In this document: in pieces, positions 24,657 through 38,300 of the stretch
Position numbering within the stretch: position 1 is the stretch's first letter
How the letters are laid out: each line of letters starts with the position of its first letter
Assembly (NCBI RefSeq): GCF_000004195.4
Contig: NC_030683.2
Coordinates: forward strand, 74,805,764-74,869,763
Reading direction: 5' to 3'
DNA length: 64,000 nt
Source of the DNA: Xenopus tropicalis
Taxonomy: Eukaryota; Chordata; Amphibia; Anura; Pipidae
The notes under the pieces: generated by a model
Database searches by the model: none
What the model saw: the letters and a program-made list of their open reading frames with translations, nothing else
What the model was told of the DNA's origin: nothing
Position numbers and translations under genes: made by a program

Positions 24657-25395
24657 TATGCGTTACCCTGAAGAAGTGTGTAAGCTGACATGCAGATAAA
24701 ACTTCCAACACTCAAATAAAAGAGCCTGAGAGTGTAGAAGGTCCATTAGTATACCAGCAATGCTACTGTAAGGGAGAGGGTAGAAAACTGTGCGCTTCTT
24801 CCACACCATGAGCCACAGTCTGATTTCCCGCAAGGCACATGTTGGGAGGAGGGTGGTTGAATGTCAAATATGACATAAAAATGGTTTTATCTAGATGCAC
24901 CAAATGGCCATTAGAGGGAGATCACCACATATGAGTGATGGAAAATGACAAGATAATGGAAGTTTATGATGAAGACATGACGCTCTCCAAATTGCCAAAT
25001 TGCAAAACTTTGCTAAATTTAGCAGTTTAGATGAAAGGTCTGAACACAGGGCTGCCATCAGAAACTTTGGGCCCATATAAATTATTAACAACTCCCAAAT
25101 GAACACAACTGCACAGTACTAACATTTTTGGCCTCGCCCCTTGTATGAGCAACACAAACGATCAATGATCAGGAAGGTAGGTTTTACTAGGATGAAAGGT
25201 TGAACTTCTTGAATGGATTTTTTTTTAATCAACAGCTACTATGATGCAAACACATTTTGCTGAAAAGCAACCATTACTATAGAGGGGGGGGGCAGGCAGG
25301 AACTATAGGGGCCTGCAGGGCTGACGGATAAGCAGCTACAATATATATTCATGGAATATGTCTTTTTCCCAGAGTTCAGGGGCCCGGTGATCTTA

Positions 25396-25597
25396 TTGTG
25401 GGGCACTTTATTAAAATGTGAGTTTAGAGCTTAATGTATAAAAACTCATCCATTCTATTCATTCCTATGGGATTTTTTGAAGCGTATTTATCAATTGGTG
25501 AAAGTTAGAACTCACTGTTTGATAAATACGTTTCTAAAAATCCCATAGGAATCAATAGAGCGTGGGCGAGTTTCACATTTTGATAAATCTGCCCCTT
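25396..25597. mobile_element. MITE related to the one at 28698
   Basis: Ends GGGGCACTTTATTAAAATGT and ACATTTTGATAAATCTGCCCC. The interior has AATCCCATAGGAATCAATAG, an inverted copy of CTATTCATTCCTATGGGATT. Confidence 0.6.
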
Positions 25598-25610
25598 GAT
25601 GTTACTCTAT

Positions 25611-25918
25611 GGGGCACATTCATCAAAGTATGACAGGTACGAATACAAAAAAATAGTATTTTTTCTAAAGTTTTCTGTGATATTTTTGTACATTTTTGAC
25701 AAAAAGCGCAACAATTTGTGCGCCAAAATCGTATTCGTGAGTACAAAAGTTTCGGATTCATTCAAGCTTCAGTATCGTAACTTTCCTTGGGCCAGGTTGG
25801 AGCTGCAGAGTGCTATTAAGTCATATGGGAGGTTTCCAAAATCCCGCACAGAAGGTTCAAAGTCAGAAATCATTTCCTGCCGTTTACGGACTTTAAAATA
25901 CTTTGATACATTTGCCCC
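25611..25918. mobile_element. CpG/CGAAA-rich MITE, 308 bp
   Basis: Ends GGGGCACATTCATCAAAGTA and TACTTTGATACATTTGCCCC, flanked by TAT on both sides. It shares its centre with the copies at 24181 and 58251. Confidence 0.7.
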
Positions 25919-27143
25919 TATAAGTAGTTAATATAAATAGATCCATTAATAAATGTGCTAAAAAGTCAGTTGATTTGGGGTCAGTGGTGTTTACCCTTTC
26001 TAGCCCCTGACATGTTTTTCTGCATTGCCAAGATATGTAGCTTCTGGGTAAGTTAAGTAAGTTTCTAGGCAAGTCGCAACAGTTTTTGCGAAGTTTTGTA
26101 AATTGCATTTGTTTTATCATAACTTTATACACAGCTTCCACTACGTGGCCGGGTCTCCTTTTGGATCAAAATTTTACTCGGCCTGTGACAACCTCTCCAC
26201 AATGGAAGCCCTGTCACTTCAAAGCTTACATTTTACAGCATCATATTGGCCACCTATCAGTACGTATCAATATAGAACATCCTAAATATGAATGCCAGGG
26301 GTCTTCTGATCAGTTTAATTCCCAGTATGCATGGGATTACTGTGGTATGTGGCTTTTTTCCCCCAAAATGGTAATAGTTAACAGGAATTATTAGATATTA
26401 CTATGAATGGCAGGCTGAGCACATGTGAAAACTCTTAGATTTTGTGTTTCCCAATAATGCACTGGTGAGTAGCTACCAAACTATAGAATGATAAGTTGGT
26501 GTATTTGGTTGCAGCCTATAAAATGAAATATAACTGGTCAGATGGAATGTTGGCCATTTTTTGCCCAAATGATTTGTGCCCTGCGCATCACAAGAAATTG
26601 TATTGCATATATGTTTTTCTGCACCTTTCTTGCTCCCTCTCTAAATCACTGTGGGCAAAACAAACTTTGCACGTAATTATGCAAAAATGTGGAATGGACC
26701 ATTTTAGTACCGTTATGCAGTTATCTAAGATTTTCAGCACCGGTTCACATATGGAGCAATTCATAGGTATTTTGGGTGATTTTGTTCCCCATCATGGAAA
26801 TGATTTCTTGTGGGCTACAAAGCACCCTTATTTGTTTTTTCCCTACAGTCTACAGAACATCGAGGGGATTTGGGGTTTGACTACCACTATTGTCAGGGAA
26901 AACCAGTAGCGGTTATAACAGTCCTGTCTGCAAGTCACAGCTTCTTGTATCATAAAATGTGCTGTGGCTGACACACAAGGAGGGGTGATGGGTGGAGATC
27001 CAACTCTAACTGCTTTGTATAAGTCACTCAAGGTGCTTTTCATTTAATATTATGAAAAGTGGTAATATTGTGGGGGATATTAGCTGCCAGTGAATGTTGG
27101 TGCACAAAATGCCCTCTGTGCCACAGCCCTATTAAAGCTAATA

Positions 27144-27371
27144 CAGGTATGGGACCTGTTATCCAGAATGCTCGGGACCTGTGGCTTTCTGGATAAGGGA
27201 TCTTTCTGTAATTTGGATCACCATACCTTATGTCTACGAAGGAAAAAAGAAATATTTTTTTTAATATTTATAAAAAAAACAAAAACTTAAAATATAGTCT
27301 ATGGCATGTAGACTTTCCATAATTTGGAACTTTCTGGATAATGGGTTTCTGGATAACGGGTCCCATACCTG
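27144..27371. mobile_element. CAGGTATGGGA-type MITE, well preserved ends
   Basis: Starts CAGGTATGGGACCTGTTATC and ends GGGTCCCATACCTG, flanked by TA on both sides. A further end fragment lies at 27927-27956. Confidence 0.8.
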
Positions 27372-28697
27372 TATAGACTGTACTAAAAGCCTTTAGCTAT
27401 TATATAGGAAATAAAGTAGCATACACTCAATAACGTGGAGCAAATGCCTAGGCGGACAGAAATATTACATATAGACAACACTGGACTTAGAGTAAAAACC
27501 CTGACGAAGTGGGGCTGAAACGTTGGTTCTTATACACCAATTATAAATGAACTTTATGTCTTTATATTTTTGCTAAGTCGTGTGTTATGGGAACTCCTTT
27601 GTCTTTTGTCTTTAATGCATAACACTTAAAACTGAATATGCCTATATTTATTATTTGTTTAATTACTGTATTCCTAACATTCTAATCCAAATTAGATTAC
27701 AAAAAGACACAAAAATCTTTTTTTTCCCTGTTACAGTAATAACAGTTGATGTTTTTGTTTACAGTTTTTTTTTTCATGGTGAAAAATGCCCAAAAATGAA
27801 ATAACTTAAATTAAAGGGATTCTGTCATGATTTTTAAGGGGTACTTTTTATTTCTAAATTACACTGTTTACATAGCAAATAATTCACCATTTAAAATTGT
27901 ATTCCTGAACCAACAAATGTATTTGGAAGCATTCTGGATAACTGGTCCCATACCTGTATATCTATATATTATTTACTGTACAAGCTAATTAAGGCTAATG
28001 TCACATGGGGCAGTTTTTCCGCAGTTTTACTTTAGCTGGCTACTCTAAAGTAAATGGGAGGCAGTATAGGCAGTTTTACCTGTTTACCCACTCCCTAAAA
28101 TTTAGGACAGTACCAGCAGTGCTATTAGGCCATTGGAGTCTCTATCCATTCAGCCAGCTCCTTCAGCAGAGGTGTCAGGGAGATGCTATATTGTTACCTG
28201 ACCATTATTCTGCTGATCGACTGCTGGGGGGATGGGGGGGGGGGTGATAACAATCAAACTTGCAGAGCAACAGAGACTGAAGTTTATCAGAGCACAAGTC
28301 AGAAGGGCACCTAGGAAACCAAGAATATGTTGAGATCCATGTCAAGATTTCAAAATGAAATACAACAAAATCTGCAAACTGACATCCGTGCAGAAATCTG
28401 CTGAAGCAATTAACTGTTGTGTTTTGAAAAAACATGTTTTCCCTGTGACTATTCCTTTAGTCACCCTAAATTAAGTAAGCAGAAACCCCATCTGCCATTG
28501 CCCTCAGCTGTATGGAGCTGGGACCCAACCATATACATAAACCCCTATAAAAACACAATGAAACACTATGATAAGTAATATAATTTTTGTGCTTTTAATA
28601 TAGGCTTGATCGGATCTGGATTTACAATGACAACAAAGTCCAACATACTCATTTTGATATTATAAATATATGTAACCACACATTTGGCAGAAAACAC

Positions 28698-28916
28698 TAA
28701 GGGCAGATGTATCAAAATGCAAGATGAAAGCTCACAGCAGAAACATTTACCCACTTTCTTTTAATTGCTATGGGATTTTTAATTTATTTATTAAATAGTA
28801 AACTCTAATTTTCACCCACTGGTAAACATGCTTTTAAAAATCCTTCAGGAATGAATAGAAACTGGGCGAGTTTTTCTGTGGTGAGCTCTAATCTCACATT
28901 TTGATTTATCTACCCA
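28698..28916. mobile_element. MITE just downstream of ccdc15
   Basis: Ends AGGGCAGATGTATCAAAATG and ACATTTTGATTTATCTACCC, same family as 25396-25597. Its interior supplies the nearest canonical poly(A) signal for ccdc15. Confidence 0.6.
28783..28792 (-). terminator. Candidate ccdc15 polyadenylation signal (two overlapping AATAAA)
   Basis: The first canonical AATAAA on the minus strand after the ccdc15 stop lies about 400 nt downstream, as two overlapping copies inside a MITE (28698-28916). Weaker variants (TATAAA near 29068, AGTAAA near 28955) are closer to the stop. Which is used cannot be told from sequence. Confidence 0.35.
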
Positions 28917-29186
28917 TTAATTTTTCTACAAGGAATAAACTAATTAAGGTACATTTACTTATTTAGTGATAACTTTGGACATCACTTTTAAAAAGGCACT
29001 GCAGTCAAATTTCTAGATATCAACTAATGTAGTAAACTTAACTAATTATGTGTAATTGTAAACATTTATATGTTACTTAATTCAAGTACAAAAATTCTAT
29101 TCAAGGCAAAACAGTTGTAGAAAAGTCTAAAGATCCAATAAATAAGAGTACAATTCACAAGGAAATGATTTCAGGCACTTTTTTTT

Positions 29187-29302
29187 TCACTTATACAATC
29201 GAGAATGTGCAGAAGTGATGCTACAGGTTGAAAATCTGGAGCTTAAATTTCCATCCCACATTTCACGCGAAGAGATCACAGACTGTAAGGCTCGAGCATA
29301 GG
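29187..29302 (-). CDS. ccdc15: ccdc15 coding exon 10 (C-terminus and stop)
   Basis: Acceptor tttttcag; the first base completes Ala462. It encodes [18 protein letters not shown] and then [11 protein letters not shown] followed by TGA at 29189-29187. The AYxRALxS start and the SAH near the end match the C-terminus of human CCDC15. Confidence 0.92.
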
Positions 29303-32300
29303 CTGAAAAACAGATGTTTTATGTTTTTTACAATCATTTTTCCATAATATTAGAAACTAAAGCCCTGAACTTACTTAGTACAAAAGGCTGACTATAAAGC
29401 TAGGGTGCAGTACCCTCCAGAACAGTAAATATTCCATTCTTTAAACATTCTATCTGTAATCCTGGAGAAGTCAAGGACCTGTAAAATGCAGTGTTCTCAC
29501 TGGCACAACTGCTTCTGTCCTTAACAAAACTTAGCACAGGCCTGCTGCGCTTTCAGGCGTATACACCAACCCTATAACATGGAATATGCCATTGAGCAGA
29601 TTAGAATTAAGTGATTACGTTTCTATTTGAAGAACACAAACGATACAGACTCTTTTATGACCGGAAGCGCCACTGCATCCCTGCACTTTTCCCCTTAGTG
29701 GGTTGCTTGTTAAACCCCATTTATTAAATATAATTGCATTAAAATGTGCTCTTTGCATTTCCGTATAGCCACTCAGCCCTTTCATTTCAAACTGAGCACT
29801 GCTGACATGGCAGTAGCTCCAAGTTTGCTCCCAGTGTCAATAAGTACACGTGCATTAAAAGACAAGAAAAGCCTCACCATAAATATTGTCTGTCTGACAG
29901 AATGCATAAAAAGCATACTGAAATCGCTTACCCAGCATCTGAACTGCACAATATCCCCTGAAGCTCTCAAAGGAACTGGGCACTTAAACAGTATAGAAGG
30001 ATGTCACATATATTGAGTAGCGTGATTGGGACTAAGACCAAGACAGTTGTGCATGCGCAGAACATCCAGCTTTGGTCTGGCACACAGGAACACACTACAA
30101 CCAACAAGACCTGCAGGTTCACCACTAAGTGGTGCATGCACACAAGGAATTTAAAGGAAATGTAACACTAAATTCTACCCTGCACCAATAACTGCCCTAT
30201 CCTGCAAGCCACTTAGTATTTTAAATGCTTTAATAGAAAATACCTGCTAAAACTTGGCTTCCTGTCAATTGAACTATGGCAATACGGCGAAGGAAGGAGC
30301 TGCATCCACTATGCGACGATCGATTGATCGAGCCTAGCCTGACTATACAGAAAGAAGGCTAGGTTAGATGAATCGATCGTCGCATAGTGGATGCAGCTCC
30401 TTCTTTCGCCTTATCGCCATAGTTCAATTGACAGGAAGCCAAGTTTTAGCAGGTATTTTCTATTAAAGCATTTAAAATACTAAGTGGCTTGCAGGATAGG
30501 GCAGTTATTGGTGCAGGGTAGAATAGCATTTTTACTTAAAAAATGTTAGTGTTACTTTTCCTTTAAGGTCTGGAGGATAATGTAAATAGAATCAAGATGG
30601 CGTCTGCTATCTGAGAAAAAGGAGTACTTTCTTGGGCTCTTACATTTTAAAAGTAAGAAGATTTCAGGGAAAATAAGGTAGCAATTAGCAAGAGGCAGGG
30701 GTGGACTACTATCAGACAAAGTGCATATTTGAGGGCTTTTCTTGTTCTTTAAGAATTGGTTATCGGTTGCAGGCATCACCGGAATACTGGAAATTATTCC
30801 AACCATACTGAATGAAAATGTGCTTTTAGCATGTTTACAATTCATTAATAACAGATGAAAAAGTAACAGAGATTGGATCAAGAACATAAAGAAGTTGTAA
30901 ATGGAACATCCTCTAACTCAGGCTGAAGATCAGTAGGTGCTCAGCTGTCAGTTTCTACTCATTCTCAGATTAAGAATAAGGAGTACACCAAACCTCAGAA
31001 ATCTGAATGAATGCCTGATTAGCACTGAAACAAAATAGCATATTACATCTTAATATAGAAAAATATATATTCTTACATGAACAGACATTACTAGAAGATA
31101 CTTTACCTTTTGGATTCTTGTAAAAAACACAGTTGTTTGCACATGTGTCTGGATGCGATTCCCAAAAATCTGAGCCACAGCAACATAATGGTGGCAATTC
31201 AATATTATGCAGTTGAATCTTTTCCTTCATCTGTGCTCTTAAAGCTTCAACATACCTAAAGTAAAGGATTACCAACACAGATATCAATACTCCACTTACA
31301 CTGCATGCAAAGCATAGAGAAGAACAGAAATAAAAAGTATAATATAAATGATACATAATCAATTTTGAGCATGTCAAACTAATTAAGTTGGTGCTGCAAA
31401 AAAATTGGTTAGTTGGCGTAAGGCTAATTTCAAGGGAGGTGGTTTCTCCACAAGTGACAAAAAGCTAGAAACCGCCTGCGCTGCCTTATGTTGAGTTAAA
31501 ACATTTTTGGCCAAAAACATTTGCACAATAAGAAGTTAGTCATATCACATTTGAATGTGGGCAAATACTTATTCTGCTGCCTTCCAGATTTCAGCAACTA
31601 AAAATGCTATTTATTCATACATTTTAAAGAAAAGTATTAAAGTGATATTAGGGGTTTATGTGTTGTGCAGGGCTATTTAACAAATTTTGGTTTGGGGGCT
31701 GAGGTCCCCCTTTAACCTAATATAATAAGCTGTGCACTTCATTTAGACGTAAGGAGAAAATTACCGAACATATTCTATGTTCTTCTGTGTTTTGTCTTCA
31801 TTTTCTGTCTGCTTCTCTGTGTCATGATAAAGATTTGACAATTCGGAATGCTTTTCATGCATGTATTGCTTGCCCAGGTCTGCTTCATCAAGCAACTGCT
31901 GCTCTTCAATTTGCCTTTGAAATTCTCTCTCTCTTTTAACTCTGTTGGAAATAATAAACATTAGCATATTACATGGTGGCTACAACCACTAACCTACATT
32001 ATCTAGGACTATAAACAGAGCTTTAGGAACTGAAATAATTGCTATAGGACAATGGTAGAAAATAAACATTTGTGTCAGTGATAAACGAAGTTTAATGGGG
32101 GACCAAATCCTAATTTTACAAACTCTACATTAGCTTCTAATAAGTCAAAATAATTTTTTTTCCCATATAAACCTGTTACACTTTTTTTTTCTGACCTTTC
32201 CAATGTGTCCCTCAATTTCTGTTTTCCAGATATTGCCTGTGGCCACTGGCAGAACTCTTACTCAGACAAGCTTTTTTTGCCTGTATCTGAGAGACGCAGC

Positions 32301-35300
32301 AGGCCCTGTACAGTGTCTAAAATATCAACAGACACAGTGGTTACTTTTTTTTTTTTACTGTCCAAACAGGACAGCGAGGAGCTGCCACCAGTTGGCTAGC
32401 TTCACAGGAGATGACTGATCTCACTGCTTGGCAGTCTTCTCTTGATTTATTCTGGAATATTACCAGTTTAAATCTCTAGGTTTTCAAACTTTTGGGCTTT
32501 CCCTTAAAAAGAACCTAAAGCAGTGGCTGTGAGTTTGCCAACCTAAGACCAATTAGATTAGTATTTAGGAAGATGTTTTCGTGCTGTTCCAAATACTGCT
32601 GGCCACTGCTTAGCTGCTTGTCATGTGATTTGAAGGATTTGGTTTAACGAGAGGCATGGATTCGGCAGGATCTTGGCCGAATCCCAAACCAAATCCTGGA
32701 TTTACTTGGCAGCAACTTTAACTTTGCTCAGAGCACACAAAAAATGATCAAATAACTTAAACAGATAAGGGCTCAGTTATCCAGAATCCTGTTATCCGGA
32801 AAGCTCTGACTTTTGGGAATGCTATCTCACAAAAACTCTATTTTAAGTAAATTACACACATTTTTAAAAAGGATTTCCTTTTTTCTGTAATAACAAAACA
32901 GCAGCTTTTACTTGATCCCAACTGAGATATAATTAAATTGTTGGAGGCAAAATGACCCTATTATATAAAGACACACTATCTGGAAAAACCCAGGTCCTGA
33001 GCATACTGTACTCCCAAGATCTGCATTTTTTGTTACAATTTGCTATTTTTGAATTTTTCCAGCAATTAGACTAATATGGAAATATGCATATGGGGCCAAT
33101 TATTTGAAAGCAAGGATGCAGATGGGCAATAGAGCTCAGCAAATGCAAAACTCCCCATGGAGCACAATGGTTTTTACATATGAAACAGAAAATTGATAAT
33201 CAATACAAAAATCATCCTTACTTTAAAATTTTTTTCTCATGTTCCTTTTGTCTTTTCATTTCCTTGACTTGTTCTCTTTCAATGTCCATAAACAGTCGCC
33301 TGTACATGAGAAACTGGGTTTGCCTCTAAAAATTGATAAAATGTAAAAAAAAAAATTAATATAAAATGTAATATTCCATCAGTTATTTACATTTAAATAG
33401 TGTTCTCAAAGTCCTTACACTACATATATAATTAGCAAAGAAAAAAATATACCCTGCTACCATATAACTAGACTTAGAAAATACACCCTCATTCGGTTGG
33501 GCTTAAAACAAAAGTACTTTCATATTTCTATGTATGTTTAATCTTCATTTGTTTTAAAGCAAAATTTTCACATAAAAATGCAAGGACAGCTTAAAACCAC
33601 ACTGTACCACACTGTGAGCTTTTGCCACCTAATAGCCATGCAAGTGATAGCTTGTTCATTCACGTAACCCCTAGTTTTGTCAGGGGTAGGAGAATGAGGA
33701 AGTGTTGGGGGGAGGAGTGAGGTGAAATAGGATTGGAAATCCGGAGTTCCGGTTTTTAACACTGTAAAAAAAGTATCACTATAAATTATGTTTCATATTA
33801 GATACCTTGTAATGTGCTGCCAACTTCCATCTGCTGGCTCTCCAGATAATGGGCCCACTGAAACCACTCCAGCTGCCCTTCATAGCTCCTGTCCAGGAAC
33901 GTGTGTGGGACTTTCCAATTTACCGTTAAAAGTACGGTAATATTGCTGTTGTTAGAATGTGAGAGTGGCCAGTTTGAGTGTATGGCTCTCATTTTCATGC
34001 CCAATAAAAATGTGCATGATTGCTTTTATTGTAAAGTATATAACCTCAGAGAACAAAGTTGCCACCATCTAAAAGAATTCTTTGGCCACTTTGCTTATCC
34101 ATCATGTGTGTATAAAAGATCCCCATTCCCTGCACCCCCTGAATAGGTTAAGAGGTCTGGATTGCCGCTTAATCTGCCATGTGTCGTGGTGTAGTACCAT
34201 CTACATGTGATTTTATAATATGTTTTACTAGAGCCTGCACTAAGAGGTTTCACTGGCCGTGGTTCAGATATTTGAACAGGTTTGTCCCGACAATTGAGAT
34301 CACTGGGTCTTCTTCCCATTTGGTCATGTATGGCTGTTGTGTGACTGCGTTATCTGCTGCTAGATGGAAATATAGCAGTGTGATTAAGTGGGATGGGTGG
34401 GACAGTTTAGAGAGTAAGTGGGATGGGTGGGACAGTTTATAGCATATGTTTTCAAAATATGTGAGAGATTGATTTGTCTGTGTTTTGATTTTGGATTTCA
34501 CATAATGTTTGATTTGTAAATATTGGAATAATTACGTATTTGGAATTTCATGCGTGTCTATGCATTTTTGGAATGGTATGACCTTTCGATCAGATATGAA
34601 GGTTGTTACAATGAGCATGTTGGCTGTTATCCTTACTCTTTACGAGGTGGAGCCTGGGGGAAAGCCTTTATTGTTCAAAATAGTTACATATCTAGTGTTG
34701 TGCATGCTATGATGTCCCATAGATCTAATGCATGTTTTAAGGTTGGTAAAAGTCCTGTTGGGGTGACTCTGAATGCTTTGGGTACACAGAAAAGATGTGT
34801 CAGTTGTAGGATGCCCAGTTCCAACATCCTTCCATGGCTTTCCTATAGATATGTGCATAGTAATAATGGCCTCTAATCTGTTTGCTATGTAGCAACAGTG
34901 TATGTGGGGAACCCCCAGGCTACCCAGTGTCTTTGGCTTATTCAAAATTTATGCTTCTTTTTGCCAAGTTTTTTTGAGCTAAAACTCCCAAAATTTAAAT
35001 TATAGTTTAAAAACTTGAATGGCTGATTTATAAAGTGCAAAAACGCTAAAAAATCTAATGTAAAATGTTAGCCCCTAAAGCTTGCAAGTTTATGTAGAAG
35101 TCAATGGGAGTTATCCTAAGCAAAGTCAAGCTATATTTTCAATACAAGATTTTTGAGTTTTTTTTTCATGTTGTGTGAACTCACAGATGGATTCTCACAG
35201 AAGGTTTCAAGTTTTGCAGTATGTGCATTATGTATGCCAGAATGCTGTTTGGTATTAATAACTGCAATTACACTCAGTATAATTTCTGCAAATATGACAC

Positions 35301-38300
35301 GCAACTGCAAACAACTGTTTGCCTATACCAGTTAATCTACACAAACACTGTAACAGGACATGGCTGATTATTACACAATACATCTCAGTTGGTGAACCTA
35401 ATTAACGTGTAACTCTACATCTTGGTAAATACCAGATTACAATGGAAAAAGAAGAATTAAATCTAATTATTGGAATCTGACATTATTATTATAACCTTTT
35501 CAAAGTGAAAAAGTTTTTAGCCACTCACAGGTTATGAAATATCAAACTAATAAAAACACTGCAGAATGCAAAGGTCATATAGGGAAGCCTGGACAAACTT
35601 CTCTTGAAGTAAGAGCAGTAATAATGTTCTCTCAACTTAGCCCTAGGAGTGGTGGTGAGAGTATTTCAGGTAACAAGAAAACCTATCATGACCACGAATA
35701 GCTGCTAGATCAGACTAAAGCTCTCTTAGGGCTCTATATTAGAGGCCTGCAGGCCAAATGTGGCTCTACAAAAGATATTCTGGCCAAGGCTACCTAAAGG
35801 ATTCACAGACTTTTTTTTTTACATAATTATTTAATAATATTGGACAGTGAGTTAGAGAGCTAGGGTCAGTTTTACAGTGGCCTCTGTCTCTGATATTTTC
35901 ATACTCTCTTTCATCTGGTATGGTACCTATGGATTGGAAGAAGGCTAATGTCATTCCTATATTTAAAAGGGAGTAAGATCTCAGCCTGGCAATTATAGGC
36001 CAGTAAATTTGACATCCGTGGTGGGCAAGTTACTTGAAGACTTGTTGAGGGATCACATACAAAATTATGTACTGGAGAATGGCTTTATGAAGGACAGGTC
36101 ATGTCAGGCCAATTTAATTGCTTTTTATGATGAGGTTAGTAAGAAGCTGGACAGTGGGGAAGCAGTAGATATAATCTATTTGGATTTTGCCAAAGCATTT
36201 GATAACGTTCCCCACTGCTTTCTAAACTAAGGTCCATTGGTCTTAGTGAAGTGTTTTGCACATGGATAGAAAACTGGCTACAGGATCGGGTACAGAGGGT
36301 GGTTGTTAATGGTACATTCTCTACTTGGAGTAAGGTTCTCAGTGGGGTCCCTCAGGGTTCTGTACTGGGTCCACTTTTGTTTAACTTGTTCATAAATGAC
36401 TTAGGGGAGGGTATTATAAGCAATGTATCAGTGTTTGCAGATGACACAAAACTCTGAAGACCAGTCAATTCTATCCAGGATGTGGCATCCTTGCAGCAGG
36501 ATCTTGACAAACTGGCAATCTGGGTGGCTAAGTGGCAGATGAGATTTAATGTGGATAAATGTAAGGCCATGCACCTGGGATGTAAAAATATGCAAGCCCC
36601 GTATACCCTTAATGGGACTGCACTAGGCAAATCCATAATGGAGAAGGACCTTGGAGTCCTTGTAGATAATAAACGTGGCTGTAGCAAGCAATGCCAGGCA
36701 GCAGCTGCAAGGGCAGACAAGGTTTTGAGCTGTATTAAAAGGGGTATAGATTCACGGGAGGAGGGGGTTATTCTTCCCCTTTACAGAGTGCTGGTAAGGC
36801 CCCGTCTAGAATATGCTGTTCAGTTTTGGTCTCCAGTCCTCAAACGGGTCATTATTGAATTAGAGAGGGTCCAGAGAAGGGCAACTAAGCTGGTAAAGGG
36901 TATGGAAAGTCTCAGTTATGAAGAAAGACTGACCAAGTTGGGTCTGTTTACCTTGGAGAAGAGGTGCTTAAAGGACATGTCAAACCCAAAAATAATTTTT
37001 TGCATAATAAAAGAAAACATAATTCTAAGCAATTTTCCAATATGAAATAATTAAAAATGTGTAGTGCTTTAAAAGTTATTTGTAAATGTAATTGCTATTG
37101 AAAGCAGCATTTGCTGAACCCCTGGTTGTTACTTTTTAAACAATGTTGCAACTGTCAATCTCCTCCACCAAGTCAAGTCTGTCAATCTGCTGCCTTGTGT
37201 TACATTGTTTCAACAGTCAGAGCCACCAGGGCAGAGAATAGAAAGGACAGGCAGACACTGCTTTTAATATCAATTATATATACAAATAACTCAAAAAACA
37301 TTACAAATTTGTAATAAATGTATATTGCAAAGTTGCTTAGAATTTTGTTTTCTTTTATTGGGCAAAAAATTATATTTTGCGTTGCCTTGTCCTTTAAGAG
37401 GTGACATGATAATTATGTATAAATATATAAGGGGATCACATAATAACCTCTCTAATGCTTTATTTACAAGTAGGTCCTTCCAACGGATACAAGGGCACCC
37501 ACTCCGTTTAGAAGAAGGGAGGTTCCGTTTAAATATTCGGAAAGGATTTGAGAGCTGTGAAGTTGTGGAATTCCCTCCCCGAATCGTACTGGCTGATACA
37601 TTATATAACTTTAAGAAGGGGCTGGATGGATTTTTAGCAAGTGAGGGAATACAGGGTTAGTTACAAGTTGATTCAGGGACTGGTCCGATTGCCATCTTGG
37701 AGTCAGGAAGGATTTTTTTCCCCTCTGCGGCAAATTAGAGAGGCTTCAGATGGGGTTTTTTGCCTTCCTCTGGATCAACTAGCAGTTAGGCAGGTTATAT
37801 ATAGGCATTATGGCTGAACATGATGGACGTATGTCTTTTTTCAACCTAACTTACTATGCTAACTAAATACCCAAGTTCTTGAAGTGTGAAATTATTGTCT
37901 GGGCTGCCCTCTTTATTGCCCCTTACCTCTATGAACTGATTCCAATCCTTCTGCCAACTCTCAACCTTATATAATTTCACTGGCTTCTTTATACTGCAAT
38001 GAGTTTTATGAATTCTTTAGGGAGAGGGGAGCAGGAGAAGGGAGAGAGGAGAGAGCTGCGCAAACTCTTGGCCCCAGGAATGAAGGATTTTTCTGAGAGA
38101 GGAAGTCTGATACCAAAGAACAGGTTTACAAAAAAGGAGACAAGAAATCATGTGTTTCTTAGACTCAGTGCAGCTTTTCTGTGAGTGTTTATGGCTGTAT
38201 TTACATAGACATTTCTGATAAAGCTTACTTAGGTTAAAGCAGAAGAAAAGGTAAAAACTAAGCTCCGAGGATCTGAATAAGAGTCTGGCCAGAAAACAAG

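Larger units (their letters stand above)
21190..28700. other. Intergenic region between ccdc15 and slc37a2
   Basis: No convincing exon on either strand. Identified pieces are the CCAAT-repeat element (21803-22496), MITEs at 22739-23081, 24181-24656, 25396-25597, 25611-25918, 27144-27371 and 27927-27956, and a T2-type start near 27812. The 137-codon open frame at 26496-26909 has no recognisable domain. Confidence 0.7.

Noticed and set aside
26496..26909. Open frame of 137 codons on the plus strand, intergenic
   Set aside because: No domain, no splice partner, no recognisable homology, and composition like its AT-rich surroundings. Likely chance.
34095..34945. Possible additional ccdc15 exons from minus-strand open frames in intron 6
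   Set aside because: The frames match L1/Tx1 LINE C-terminal motifs in the right order and have no fitting splice sites. They are transposon remnants.
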